DNA from: Dimorphilus gyrociliatus
Taxonomy: Eukaryota; Annelida; Polychaeta; Dinophilidae
Direction: 5' to 3'
DNA: 64,000 nt
Assembly: GCA_904063045.1 (NCBI GenBank)
Contig: CAJFCJ010000012.1
Location: 186,001-250,000 of the forward strand
Positions 39,184 to 50,279 of the stretch are shown here, one piece after another (within the stretch, counting starts at the first letter, position 1; every line of letters begins with the position of its first letter). The translations under genes were made by a program, and so were the position numbers. Under the pieces are notes generated by a model that did not search any database, was not told the origin of the DNA, and was given only the letters and a program-made list of their open reading frames with translations.

Positions 39184-42100
39184 ATGCTGTCTGTATCGGA
39201 TAGGCAAAAGTCTTCTCAAGGAGTCGATTTTCTTCAACAGGAATTAAATTCTCGATTCTTAGCTCTACAGGAGCAGCAACTTGCTACTTATTTTCCACAT
39301 TTTCATCAGCATCCTTTTGGTAATGTTCTGCCACATTCTCTCTACTCTCCCTTTTCGGTAAGTTCAATTGTATTAGTACTTATACAAAACGTTTAAGTAC
39401 ATTTAACTTCAGAAAGGATACTTTTCTCTCTACAAAAAATTAATATACAAATTCGTTTAATAGCAAAATACCCTAGATAATTCCGAGTGTCAAAGGACAT
39501 TACTTAAAAAAAAGCAATAGATGGCGTCGTATCTTAATTTAAAAGTAAGAACAGATTGAATATCTTCTCAATCGTTGAATTTAATTCGTCATTCAAACTA
39601 CCATTAAACAGATAAAAAGAAGGATAATTGTAAAATCATGTATTATTGTATAATGTATATCGAATTACGGAAATTAAAGGTTCTTTGTATACATTATACT
39701 TTACCAAATACCCAGTGCACAGTATAAAGATATAAACAATACCAATGCAAGTATCTTCATGTTTAACAATGATTAAACTGACCTTTGAAAATAAGTTCTA
39801 TATCAAGTTTTATAAGATAAAACTTACTCTTTGTGAAAAATTGAATGCTCATATCTTGTTGAAAGTGAGAAGAATAAAAAGAAACCGTTTTCTGTTGTAA
39901 AAGTAACGCACCATCAACTCTTGCTCTTACGTTTCACTCTGCCGTAAGTTTGTTATTAACACTTGGCGGGCTGCCAAGACTGTTGAGTTTGTCAATCGTT
40001 TTATCGTTAATCGCATTAATCCGCTTTCTATATTCCTAAGCGAATTTCGTAAGCGAAATGGTAGCTGAAAGTTTATCAGCTTTCCAAATCCCTATAGAGT
40101 CAGTTAATCTTATCAGTTGAGTGCTATTTTATCAGTTGTTTGTCATATTATTGTTTTCCTAGCTTTTAACTTGGAGTAGAAAGTCTTGTGTTTGATTAAC
40201 GATTCGCAATTTTGGTCTAGTTGTTGGGAGTTATCTAAAATTTGTTATGCATAATTAGGTTGTTAATGGAAATGATAGAATATGATGCCATGTGCGTAGC
40301 TAATGCACGATATAATTATAGTTTTATAAATTCACTTATCGTTCTCTCATTTACCACAACATCGTTAGCAAGATATTGTGATTTTTATCCTTGTCACCAT
40401 AAAAAAAGCGGTCTTTCAAAGCATTTAGAATTTTTAACATGAAAGAAAAGAATACCTTTTTGCTATTGATTTCTAATATGTGTACCTGTTATAAAATTTT
40501 AAAAGCTATGTACAAAAACGAGGCAAAGAAAATTGAATATCAAAGTGCTCATTAGATATCTAATCGGCCAAATGATTAATTATAACAAGAGGTTGTAAAC
40601 ACATATTATATTCTGGACGTCCTCGACGCTTTACTGAAAATAATATAGAAAAATTTAATGTAGCGTGAAATTGTTCTTAATTTATACATGTCGCTTTTTA
40701 TGGAAAATGGAATACTCTCTAGAGGAATTTATATATATATTTATAAATATACAGTGTATATTTATGTCAAAAAAACTAATAAAAAGAAATCAAGAGTCAA
40801 TATGAATAATGATCTGACGTAATCAGATGTCTATATTCAAGAGATGATATAGATTTAGGACGGGGCGGAATAAACTCCGATTAATCGAGCTTTCACTTAA
40901 TCCGATTTTAGGGAGAAAGCTTATACGGTACAGCTAAAAAAAATTATCTTGCTTAATTTCTATGGAAATTTCTATTCCAGAGGGAAACCAAACTACCTTC
41001 TCCGGCTATTGCACATCAGCACCAATTGAGAATGATGAGTGATCGCAAAGACAACCCTCAATCCTCGTTGAATTTACATCAACCACCGATTAATACTGTT
41101 CAGAAAGTAAGTATAAATTATTTTACTTATCTTTAAGCAATATAAATTTATAAATAAATATAATCAGCGGAGAGTTATATGCTTTGCACGTAAAACAAAA
41201 TACACAATCTATTCTGTATTTAAACCATACATGTGTACTATGATCAAAGTACGCTACTACACATAATAAGATTAGTACAGTTGAGTAAAATAGCAATGCA
41301 ATTGATTTTTGTAACGCCGTTAAAAATTAATGATATTGCATAAGAATAACTTGAATTATTTAAAATTATAGTAAGTCATCTTTTGTTCCAATGAATGAAA
41401 AATAAGGAAAGAATAAACATCTTTTAAAATAAGGTGTGAATACACTTGTTATTAATTCATTAGCAAACAATAAACCGCCTGTTTTGATTTCAAAGATGTT
41501 CTCTTCACACTTTCCATTGCTAACGCGATAAGATATTATTACAAAAGACTAATCTTCATAGCAATGTTGAACCATATATTTTAACATCCTTTCAACTATT
41601 TTATAAATCAGTATCAATAGTAATTCTACAGCAGTTCCGTTCGTCTAATACTTTCGAAATGTCTCCTTTGTAATACTCATACAATTTTTATTATATTAAT
41701 AGAAATAATCATTTGCATATCATTAAATATTTCTTAAGTTGTCTTGTATATTTAAGCAATCCATTTTATTGTATGCAGCAATATTGTATATTTACAGCTG
41801 CATTGTTTTGCCTAAAAGGAGTGCTTAAGTAAGATTTCTTCACTTAAAGAAAGGAATCTAGATTTATTTCTCTTTAATTACTCAGAAGTATTTAATTGAC
41901 CTAGTTGTAGAAAACTGTGCAATTTTAAATAAGCGAACAGCATGTTTAATCGACTTTCTTATCCTCCTTTTGCTTTTCTCTTCCTCTCTCTTTTTCTCCC
42001 TCTCTCAGCCATTCCCTTCGTTTGCTCAGATTCCGTTCCTGTTATAGTTCGTTAGGGTAATCTTTATCTCGTTAAAAAAATAAAGATTGTTTTTATAACA

Positions 42101-42324
42101 AGATTAACTTTAATTTATCTATTCAGCCTCAACTAGGCCGAAAATGGAGTGCAATGCACGTAAAAGTTGCCTGGGACATCTATTACAAACAACAAGCCGC
42201 TCAAACTTTAGCGAAAACACAAATGACAACCGAAGAACCGAAAACGACTGTGCCTTCACAAATATCGAATTTTTGTAAATTATCCAAAACGAAATTGATT
42301 TGGTCACCTGTCGATGATTCTTGA
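39184..42324 (+). CDS. Miniature AUTS2/Tay-bridge-family protein, 3 exons
   Basis: Exons 39184-39357, 40981-41106 and 42127-42324 (donors CG|GTAAGT and AA|GTAAGT; acceptors TTCTATTCCAG and TATTCAG), all phase 0; 498 nt, 165 aa. Residues 19-28 (QELNSRFLAL) match the LLRQELNTRFLASQ-type segment of AUTS2, and residues 105-123 (RKWSAMHVKVAWDIYYKQQ) match its KWCAMHVxxAWQIYHHQ signature. Between them lies a short His/Pro-containing linker. AUTS2, FBRSL1 and fibrosin are large nuclear proteins of non-canonical Polycomb and transcription complexes, so a nuclear role is inferred. The long Pro-, His- and Ser-rich arms are absent; either the family is reduced here or longer isoforms use exons not seen. 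The start is the first Met of the frame, just after a CpG-raised promoter. Confidence 0.7.
39358..40980 (+). other. Intron 1 of the AUTS2-like gene, with regulatory-looking sites
   Basis: Around 39900-40090 composition rises and a complete NFI palindrome TTGGCGGGCTGCCAA lies at 39963-39977, followed by TAATCC at 40017-40022. A second cluster near the 3' end holds the palindrome GATTAATC (40879-40886) and TAATCC (40898-40903), words bound by K50/paired-type homeodomains. A CTCF-like copy (TAGATGGCGTCGTATC) is at 39518-39533. No exon was recognised; the frame at 40242-40442 is unsupported. Confidence 0.4.
41107..42126 (+). other. Intron 2 of the AUTS2-like gene (1020 bp)
   Basis: Unremarkable AT-rich DNA with a pyrimidine-rich CTCTCTC tract at about 41975-42006. 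No exon-like frame or known element. Confidence 0.5.
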
Positions 42325-44696
42325 CGCTCTGTGTAGAGTGCGGCTGTGAAAAACCTCATTAAAATCATTAAATTCCTCCTAGTCACGCCATAATTATTAA
42401 ACGGAACGAGTTAAAGCGAACTTTTTCAAGTACTATCGAACAATTTTCGAGGCTTTTCAATCCGCGTTTTGCTTTTTCAATTAGCGAACTTTTTAGAAAA
42501 GTGTCACGTGATTAAAAATCGTTTACCAAATATATATATATATATACATTGTACTACATCTCTTCTTAAAAACGAATTCATGTGTATGATATTAATGTTT
42601 TGTTTGTATTTGTAAAATGCTGTGACGCATTTATAACGAAGGAAAAGTTATGAAATGTTATATAACTTACAAACTGTTGTTTATGCTCAGTTTAATTTTC
42701 TCTGAAATACAATTTTGCGTCATAATTACTATAATACTACTAATTTTTTATTATTCGATCAATTATATAATATGCTATAAGGACAATAGAGAAAAACATT
42801 TCTATTTCTAGCTATTCCCTTTAAAAGCCTTATTAGTTTTAAGGGCCAGTGCTGCAAAGTTCTCCTCTCAAAAAGCAGCTAATTTGCCCTTTAACGTATT
42901 AATAAGTTATATGTATACTGTACATACATTTACTATTTACAAACTTTATTCCTATTTTCTGTTGCATTGTTTAATATAAGTAATTTATTCGTAAATGCAA
43001 TTCTACATCACTTAAGAGTTTTTTCCAGTTTTATACCAATGTTCTTAATCATTTTCCATTTTCTTCTATTCCATTTGATAGAAATAAATAAAATAAACCT
43101 AAATTACCCTATTTGCATTAAAAATAATAAAAGAAAAATATATCATACAAGAATAACAAACGCAAACAAGACCCTTATAGAAATGTTCAGGTAATTTTTC
43201 TTATTTTTGTTAGTGATTCCCAGAATAAATGACAGCTATTTAAATTATAAAAGAGTAAATGAAGAAATGAATACATTAAGTGATGGAAAACATTGAAACA
43301 TTACCAGCATACAGATGACAAAAGAGCGTATCTATACAGTAGAGTTTTAGTCCGTATTTATCAATAATGAGCAACGGAAGTTACAAGATTATTCAATGAT
43401 TGATGTAGTATTAGAGAATTTTTTTTGTTTAACGATTGATGCAAAAAATATATATATGGATACTATTAGCTTGATAATATCCTTTTAAGATATTTTTCAA
43501 TTTTTCATAAAAGTATATAACATCGTTGTACAATCATTATCTTAAAAGACAAAACTGACAATTTTATATTATGATATATAAATTTCTTCTGACATATCCA
43601 AATACAATTTGCGCAACATATTTCCCTACTGTTTTATCCAGTTAACCCCCTTTTCCTTGCAAAGCTAAGGTTAACAAGTAATCAAACATATAATCTGCCC
43701 CTATAAGATAGAAAACGGCGTAACCAGTGAACAATTATTCAAAAAAAGTAACAAACTATAGATCGTTTTCGCTCGAAAAGAATCTGTTTGCCAATCGATG
43801 TAACTGCGGGCTAGATTATGGTAGAATGAGTTAGAAATTTGATATTGCGTAACGGATATGATCGTTTTTACGACTTCTTTTGATTATTCTGCTAGATTGT
43901 TTGACATGCTATTAGTATAATGTACACTGATGAATAAATTACACGTTTATTGTGCTGTAAATCTTTACCAATATTGACTAATTTGCTGGGAGAAATCGTT
44001 TAATGGTTCATTATAGTTGATACACGTTTATTAGTCACGCGACTTTTCCGTTTTTGTTTAGAGGTTATTAAATGATAAAAACACAATCAACAGATGTCAC
44101 CACAGCTAGGAAGATAATCTTTTGTTATAAAAACAAATCCCCGTCTATCCTACAAAAGATAAACTATTCATAATTTATGTGGCGACATCTGTTGGTATGA
44201 TATTTTGCTCTTGTCCTTTTTTCATTTTTTTTTTAAATAGCATTATTAAATATTTATATACAAGTAAATGAGATCGAGTTCCGAAAGGAAAAACATTTAT
44301 TCTTAGCATTTTATCAATTTTTTCTCACTAATTGCAAATGCCCGTCAAAAATCGGAAATGTAATGATTAATGAAATCGATTTTTAGTCTTTATAAATGAT
44401 ATTTAAGGAAAACTAGACTATTCCATTGTTCATATTAAAAAAAAAACTATTCACTTTAAAAAAATGATTATAGATTGATAATAGATCGTAATCTTTGTTA
44501 AGTTTGTCTATTCATATTTACAGGTAGTAGGACAACTGAAATAGAAATGTTTTACAAATTGGATAAGTTAATTCTTACTCAGAAACAAGTATTTAACTAA
44601 TATTGATAGAAGTATTCATGTTGTAAATAATAGCCAATTAATTATTTCTTCAAATACTGTATATTGAAAAAAAATCTAATTTAAAGTCTAATTACG
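42325..44696. other. 3' region of the AUTS2-like gene and spacer
   Basis: 42325-42520 keeps higher GC than the flank and is probably 3' UTR; weak ATTAAA signals lie near 42384 and 42508, none decisive. The inverted repeat at 44088-44195 is listed separately. No further gene seen. Confidence 0.45.
44088..44195. repeat. Short inverted repeat, 17 bp arms, with nested palindrome
   Basis: CAACAGATGTCACCACA (about 44088-44104) faces TGTGGCGACATCTGTTG (about 44178-44194), 16 of 17 bases complementary. Inside, ATCTTTTGT and ACAAAAGAT form a second pair. The arms belong to the dispersed CTCF-like motif family. It may be a tiny non-autonomous element remnant or paired protein sites. Confidence 0.55.
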
Positions 44697-45065
44697 TCAT
44701 TCTTCAAGCCCAGTTTCGAAAAGTGCAGGATCCCACAGATCGTATAGATCTTCTTCTTGGTTTTCCTCTTTGTCTTCTGAGTGTTCGTCTTGAGATTTTG
44801 CATAACTTTCGCTGTGTGACCCAAAATCATTTCCTTGTCTTCTTGGTGTACCACAATTAAATACTCCACATCCACCTATTATCATATTGAGAAACCTTTT
44901 TTCGAAATTTCTACAGAAATTATCAATCGAACAAATACATTCGTTCTTTCTAATGCAACAGTTTTCTCCAGTTTTTTCTCCCTTAGTTTGTATACATTGA
45001 AGTTTTTTAGGTAATGCTGATACTGCTACCAGGTATAAAGATAGAATTAAGAGTATACTTGACAT
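44697..45065 (-). CDS. Cysteine-rich secreted protein or prohormone, intronless, unrecognised
   Basis: 122 aa from ATG (45063-45065) to TGA (44697-44699). Residues 1-17 are a signal peptide (MSSILLILSLYLVAVSA). Eight cysteines follow at 24, 36, 37, 43, 45, 51, 66 and 71, giving C-x11-CC-x5-C-x-C-x5-C-x14-C-x4-C. Basic pairs KK, RK, KR (56-57) and RR (75-76) are potential convertase sites; KR and RR bracket a segment with GGCGVFNCG. The last 40 residues are acidic (EDKEENQEEDLYDL). The Cys spacing does not match insulin, neuroparsin, neurophysin or elevenin as I know them. A disulphide-bonded hormone with an acidic tail or an extracellular ligand are the main options. It stands alone on the minus strand with no neighbour in the same orientation. 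Confidence 0.6.
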   Translation of the reverse strand: MSSILLILSLYLVAVSALPKKLQCIQTKGEKTGENCCIRKNECICSIDNFCRNFEKRFLNMIIGGCGVFNCGTPRRQGNDFGSHSESYAKSQDEHSEDKEENQEEDLYDLWDPALFETGLEE

Positions 45066-45985
45066 GTTGTTTCAGTAACTGCTCGATGAAGTAATGAATA
45101 AACTGTGCAATAAATTATTCAATTTGGCTAATGTAGAAAATGCATCCAGAGTTTTTTTTCTACAGTCTATCTCTAGTTAATATTGATGAACTTTATACAT
45201 GCTTGAAGTTATAAATAATTTCAATAAATTTACAGCTTATCCCAAAATATGTTTATTTAAAAAGTGTTACTGAATACAATACTACTTTTAATTAAAGCTT
45301 AAAGAAAACAAAAATAAACATGAAATTACCTCCTAATAATCTCAGAAACAATTATCACACAAATTAAAGAACAAATAAAGCAATAAACTAATCAGATAGT
45401 TTATTCATGAAATTATATGAAATATTCAAATATTACCTAACCTGTATTTTGTTTTTTTAGTTCAGCTTTGCTTATTTTATTGCAATCTATCCGTATGAAT
45501 AGAAATATTAAACCAAAATCTTTTAATAAATGTACTCTGACTATGGTAGACAAAAAAGCGTTTTTTTTTTTCATTTCATTACCAGCGCCGTTAAGTACCT
45601 GATTTTTTTTCTTAAAAACACATATACATAAGAAACATTTTTGCTTTTTAGGCATATATATTTATATATATAATTTATTGATTCTAGTAGTCTACCTTGC
45701 CTGTAAACTTGCTTTTACTCATCTCTTTCTGCCTTTGATAAATAGAACACTCTCATTTTTTTTTTCATAAAGTTTCTGAATAAGATCGACTTTTGTTCAG
45801 AACTAAGTTAATTATTATTACGTTGTTAAGATAAGTAAATGAAAAATTTAAAGGTTTTCAACAACTTAAATATTCATGTAGTTAATGAAACAAAAACAGA
45901 AATATACAATACAAAATGAATAATATTTAAATCAGTTGAACCAAACTAAAAAATTATCATTTCCGGATACGTGAAAACAATGATA
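45066..45985. other. Spacer upstream of the Cys-rich gene
   Basis: AT-rich. It should hold the minus-strand promoter of the gene at 45065, but no clear element was found. The minus frame at 45437-45655 is unsupported. Confidence 0.4.
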
Positions 45986-46066
45986 CTATTGAGCAATGAA
46001 AGCGTTTGCTTCACCGACAGCTGACACGACCATTTGGAAAGTTTGTTCTGGTTTTCCCTTTGTTAA
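45986..46066 (-). CDS. Possible terminal exon of an unseen minus-strand gene
   Basis: On the minus strand a strong acceptor (GTTCCTTTCAG) is followed by 26 codons and a TAG (45986-45988). The translation contains KGKPEQTFQMVVSAVGEANA, of normal amino-acid composition in an otherwise AT-driven region. No family was recognised. A phase-compatible upstream exon could be the minus segment around 46847-46934 (contains FKCATPNRILSATGK, donor GTAATA), but that join is speculative. The plus strand also has a 24-codon ATG frame here, so strand is not certain. Confidence 0.25.
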   Translation of the reverse strand, partial: LTKGKPEQTFQMVVSAVGEANAFIAQ

Positions 46067-49000
46067 CTGAAAGGAACATATTGCTTTAGATCCTTTTTTC
46101 CATTAAAGCATTTGTCGTTCAAAATATTTTCCTACTTTTAAATTTCTAATTACCTTTCAAATTCTTCTGAATTATAACAATTCTCCATACTTGTATCATC
46201 AATAAAAGAATTACTATGATTATCCAACTAATTTCTATTTGTTGTTAATGACTATAAATTGTGATATACAGTATTAACAACAATAGCATAATTAATAGAT
46301 AAATAACAATGTAAAAGTTCAATTACTATTGCATTGTGTACTTAATTTTAAACACACAATCTTCTCACAATGAATAAAATTTCGATTTTATATAATAAAT
46401 TTATATATGCTAACATACAGGAAATAACAATGAATATCTCTGCCTCAAAATCGGATATATTAATAAGATAAAACCGAACCCAGCTATCAGAATTAGACCA
46501 ATGAAATATAATAAGTTATAAAATAGTCTGAACTCTTTTTTAAAGAGGTCAATAGAAGAAGGATTGTTTTGTATGTTGTTCAACAAGCCAACCCTTCTCT
46601 TAGAAAAGTGAACTAACTACATACGAATACTTAAGCGGAGCAATAGTACATTGGTACGAAAAAAGTCAGTCTGGGTCCTTCAAAGGACACCTTCCGATAC
46701 TAACTGTGTTGTCTTTAGAACCATATGTCGGATGATACTGATCTATTTGTAGAAAAGAGAATCTGTTTATGATAGAAAAAAAAACCATTTCGTTTTATAT
46801 ACAATTGTTCTTAAAGCTATTACATGATACCATACATATTACTTTTCCTGTGGCAGACAGAATTCGATTAGGTGTTGCACATTTAAATAGTGAATGTTTA
46901 GCTAACGCTGAAAATTCTGGATATACAGATTTAAATATAAATATATACAGCATATATTTCAAGAAAGGATGTTTCAAACACGAAAATCCTTTGAAAGTAA
47001 ATATAAAACTGTATAAAATCCTAAATTATTCAACTTTTGCAAAATATTTCAAACTCTTTTCTATTTCCTATAATCATCAAGGTCACAGGAAACGAAATCT
47101 TCAACTAATTATAAATTTTATAATTTGAGTAACAATTGACAACGCCACCCCTGCAATTTCATTTTTTGATGGAATTTTATCTATTCGCAACTCTCAATTA
47201 CTCAATTAAAGAGTAAAAGGAAAAAAACAACACCTAATTTAGAGAATTTCATTCAAGTTGCTACAAGTATAAGTGACATGGGAATTGTTACAATATAATC
47301 CAATAAATACAAAACTATTCTTTAGAGCAGGAGATAGAAACTTTTTAAACAATGAAAAAGCTTTATTTACTTCTTAGTATAAGGGATTTATTGGTTTAAG
47401 TAAAAAGTAAATTACAGTTGTACAATCTTTTATAGTATAAAGTTTCAATAATAAATATCACCACTGGTATTGTTAAATCGCTCTTCGCTGGTTCCGTTAT
47501 AAGAAAGCAGTATTAGTTTTTATAGTGCCTTTGTTAAATAGACATATGAATGATTTTTCAGTTTTTTTCAATTATACTAGAATCAACAATACTCTAGTTG
47601 CTAAACATTTCATTTCGATTGATTTTCATCAAGTTCTTTTGGTTTGATGCTAAAGAAAACACTTTTGTTAACATTTCATTTCTTAAGCTATAGTGTAGCA
47701 ATATTGAAAAAATATAATGCAGTTTACTATACAATGGTTAATATACATATTTCACCTTATTGAAAAGTTTATTGCTAATATATTTATATAAGTTTAGATT
47801 TATAAATAAATGATATTTTTCTTGGCTAATCTCATTAAATCTCTATTTCTCTCTAACTTTTTCGCTAATCAATGTTTAGGATCAATTATATTCAATTTAT
47901 ACTGGCCAATTAATTACTTTGTGCTGTAGTATTTCTTATACTGTTTTTTATTTGAAAAGTATCAAGTTCTAATCGAAGTTATTTAAACTTTTTCGATATT
48001 TATATATAAAATAAATAAGCACATTTTAAATCATTTAGATATACAGATTTTTTCGACACAGATAAAGGAAACGTGTCTGGATCGATCAACTATTTTATAG
48101 TTAATAGAAGAAGGCCATATATAGGATCGATTGTAAATTTCTATATAAAGAAAAACATATTTAATCTAGATTTAACAAAGCAGTTGTTGAGGAATTATGT
48201 TTAGAAATATAAGTTTTGTACAGTTAAGAAATTTAATTATAAAGGAACGCGGTATATTTATAAAGTTATGCTTTATTTTTATATATCATATGAGAAAAAC
48301 ATATGTTGTTCTAGACAATTTAGAAAGCTATCTCCATATAAAATAAGCTGAACAAATTCGAAATAAGCGAGCCATGATTGATAAGCAATATTTAACAGAT
48401 TAAATACACAAAATATGCCGTAAGCTTCCTGAAAATCAACAGTAATCTATTGATTATCTACTTGACTCAAATAAAGTAACACTTCTTTCAACGTGTCAGT
48501 AGGGCGTTGTATAGAAAAATTTGAACAGCAGATAGATTTTTTTTCTAATATTAGCACAAAAAACTGTCTGCCAATTGTAATGGCGTATACTTTTTTATCT
48601 TACATAAAAAAAAATTGAGGGAGTGGGCTACATTTATGCCAGACATTTGAAGTCAAGGTAAAATAAACATGATACAAAACACTTTTCACAAAAAAACCGC
48701 TTTGGTAATAAGCATGAAAATAGTTTCGCTTAAATTTTTTGTATCTTAACTGAAAGTGATATTAGACAAAAAAACACGTTTTACGGATTTTCCGAACCAG
48801 GTGAAAAATTTACGATTGAAATCTGTAGTGTTAATTTATAGAATAAGAATTATTTTCAGTTGTGAAAGAAAAACCAGTTCACAACGATAATAGGTCAAAT
48901 ATGGTTATTTTGTAAAACCATTTTTTTTGAGTCAGCTGCTAAACATTAGGAAAGTGATAGTGAACAGTCACATGACGTATATTCATAATTTTTGTTAGAA

Positions 49001-49190
49001 CAATAGTCTTAGCCTAAATCAAAGGTCATAAGGAGAGTGACAAAGCAAATCGGTGGCGAAGTAATCCAATGAACATTGAATATAAGGTTTTTATTTTTTT
49101 TAATATGACAAAAGTATTTTTTTTTTTGGATATCTGTGTGTATAAATAGAAATATTGCAAAATTCTTTCCCTCAAAAATACGGAACAAAT
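46067..49190. other. Intergenic stretch, no confirmed gene
   Basis: AT-rich. The 119-codon plus frame at 46769-47128 is the longest here but ends in AT-driven sequence, lacks splice signals and overlaps a minus frame; not called as a gene. Long T and A runs near 48600 and 49100. Nothing else recognised. Confidence 0.45.
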
Positions 49191-50279
49191 CGAAAACGCT
49201 GACGGAAGTCACGTGGCCATGAAGTGGTTACCTGGTTAACTCCTCCAACATAAGACGGCCATAACATTTTTCGAGGACGTTTCGCGCTCATTTTACCATC
49301 TATTACAAAACAATTAAGGGGGAATTTTGTTCTAAAATATATGCCCACTATCATAGATTAACACGGATTAAAGAATTTGGCTGAAAAGTTAGTATTTTTT
49401 GCAATTTAGTTTTCTCGTTCATGATCAGTTGGCAGCCATGTTTGATCGTCCTACTTTATTAAGCAACGTCGAAATTTTCTGCGGTTTATTTCCTATTTTA
49501 CTATGCCCGAGTAAAGTTAAACGTTTATTTTGTCGAAATAACATGTTATGCCAAGTTTCAGTTGTTTAAAAAGGTATTTAGACGATATAAGGTTTCTTGG
49601 AAGTGTTGCCACGTGATCGTAGGCCTGTCGACAGACTACTCCTAAAATTCTCAAATGTCTGGATGGTTTCTAATGCTTTGAATCTCGGTGTTTTTTTGTT
49701 AATTCCTCCCAAATAGTTATTGTTTTAACATTGTAAATATATACATTGTAACAACTTCAAAAAATTTGTTTTGTCTCTCAAGCGCTAAATTTTTTTTAGC
49801 AAAACCATATGATGTGTACTGCCCGCATTAGTTATCGTTAATTACTAATCAATGGGCGATAATAAGGAGTTGCATAACAACAATCTACCATGTAACTATA
49901 GCAACAAGGTCAATCAAGGTCAAATAGGCGGGGCGTATGACTGCAGTATTGCTGTACAGTTGCGGCTACTATAGTTGATCGATATTACCATTTTAAGTCA
50001 AACGTTTATTTTTATTTATAGAAAATGAAGGAGCTGTGAAACCGTAAATTTTATAGAATAATCCTTAAACTTGAGTGTAGCTTATTCTATATATACGTAA
50101 ATGATTATATTCATGCCTGTAGTGATATTTATAAGTATAAATCAACATGTTTATTTATAGTACATACCTGTCTCGTGAAATGTTTGATATCTTTTCTTTT
50201 CAACAGATTACGTCTACACTGGACATGAACAAGGATTAAAGGAATTGAAAGAAAAGTAGGGGATTATCAAACAGATATT
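49191..50279 (+). promoter_or_regulatory. Promoter and 5' UTR region of the LARP4 gene
   Basis: Two GC-raised clusters precede the gene. The first (about 49190-49440) holds GACGGAAGTCACGTGGCC (ETS-like plus E-box) and GCAGCCATGTTTG (YY1-like). The second holds a direct repeat AGGTCA (49906-49911 and 49916-49921, spacing 4, a DR4-type nuclear-receptor site) followed by a GC box GGCGGGGCG at 49926-49934. A 5' UTR exon begins at 50207 after CTTTTCAACAG and contains a four-codon upstream frame, ATGAACAAGGATTAA (50224-50238). Confidence 0.5.

Noticed and set aside
46769-47128. 119-codon plus-strand frame
   Set aside because: Long for this DNA, but the second half is AT-driven, both strands are open over part of it, and no splice sites or family support it.
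613-49616. Several CACGTG palindromes (about 615, 42502, 49208, 49606) as a shared regulatory code
   Set aside because: By rough composition estimate about three copies are expected by chance in 64 kb.
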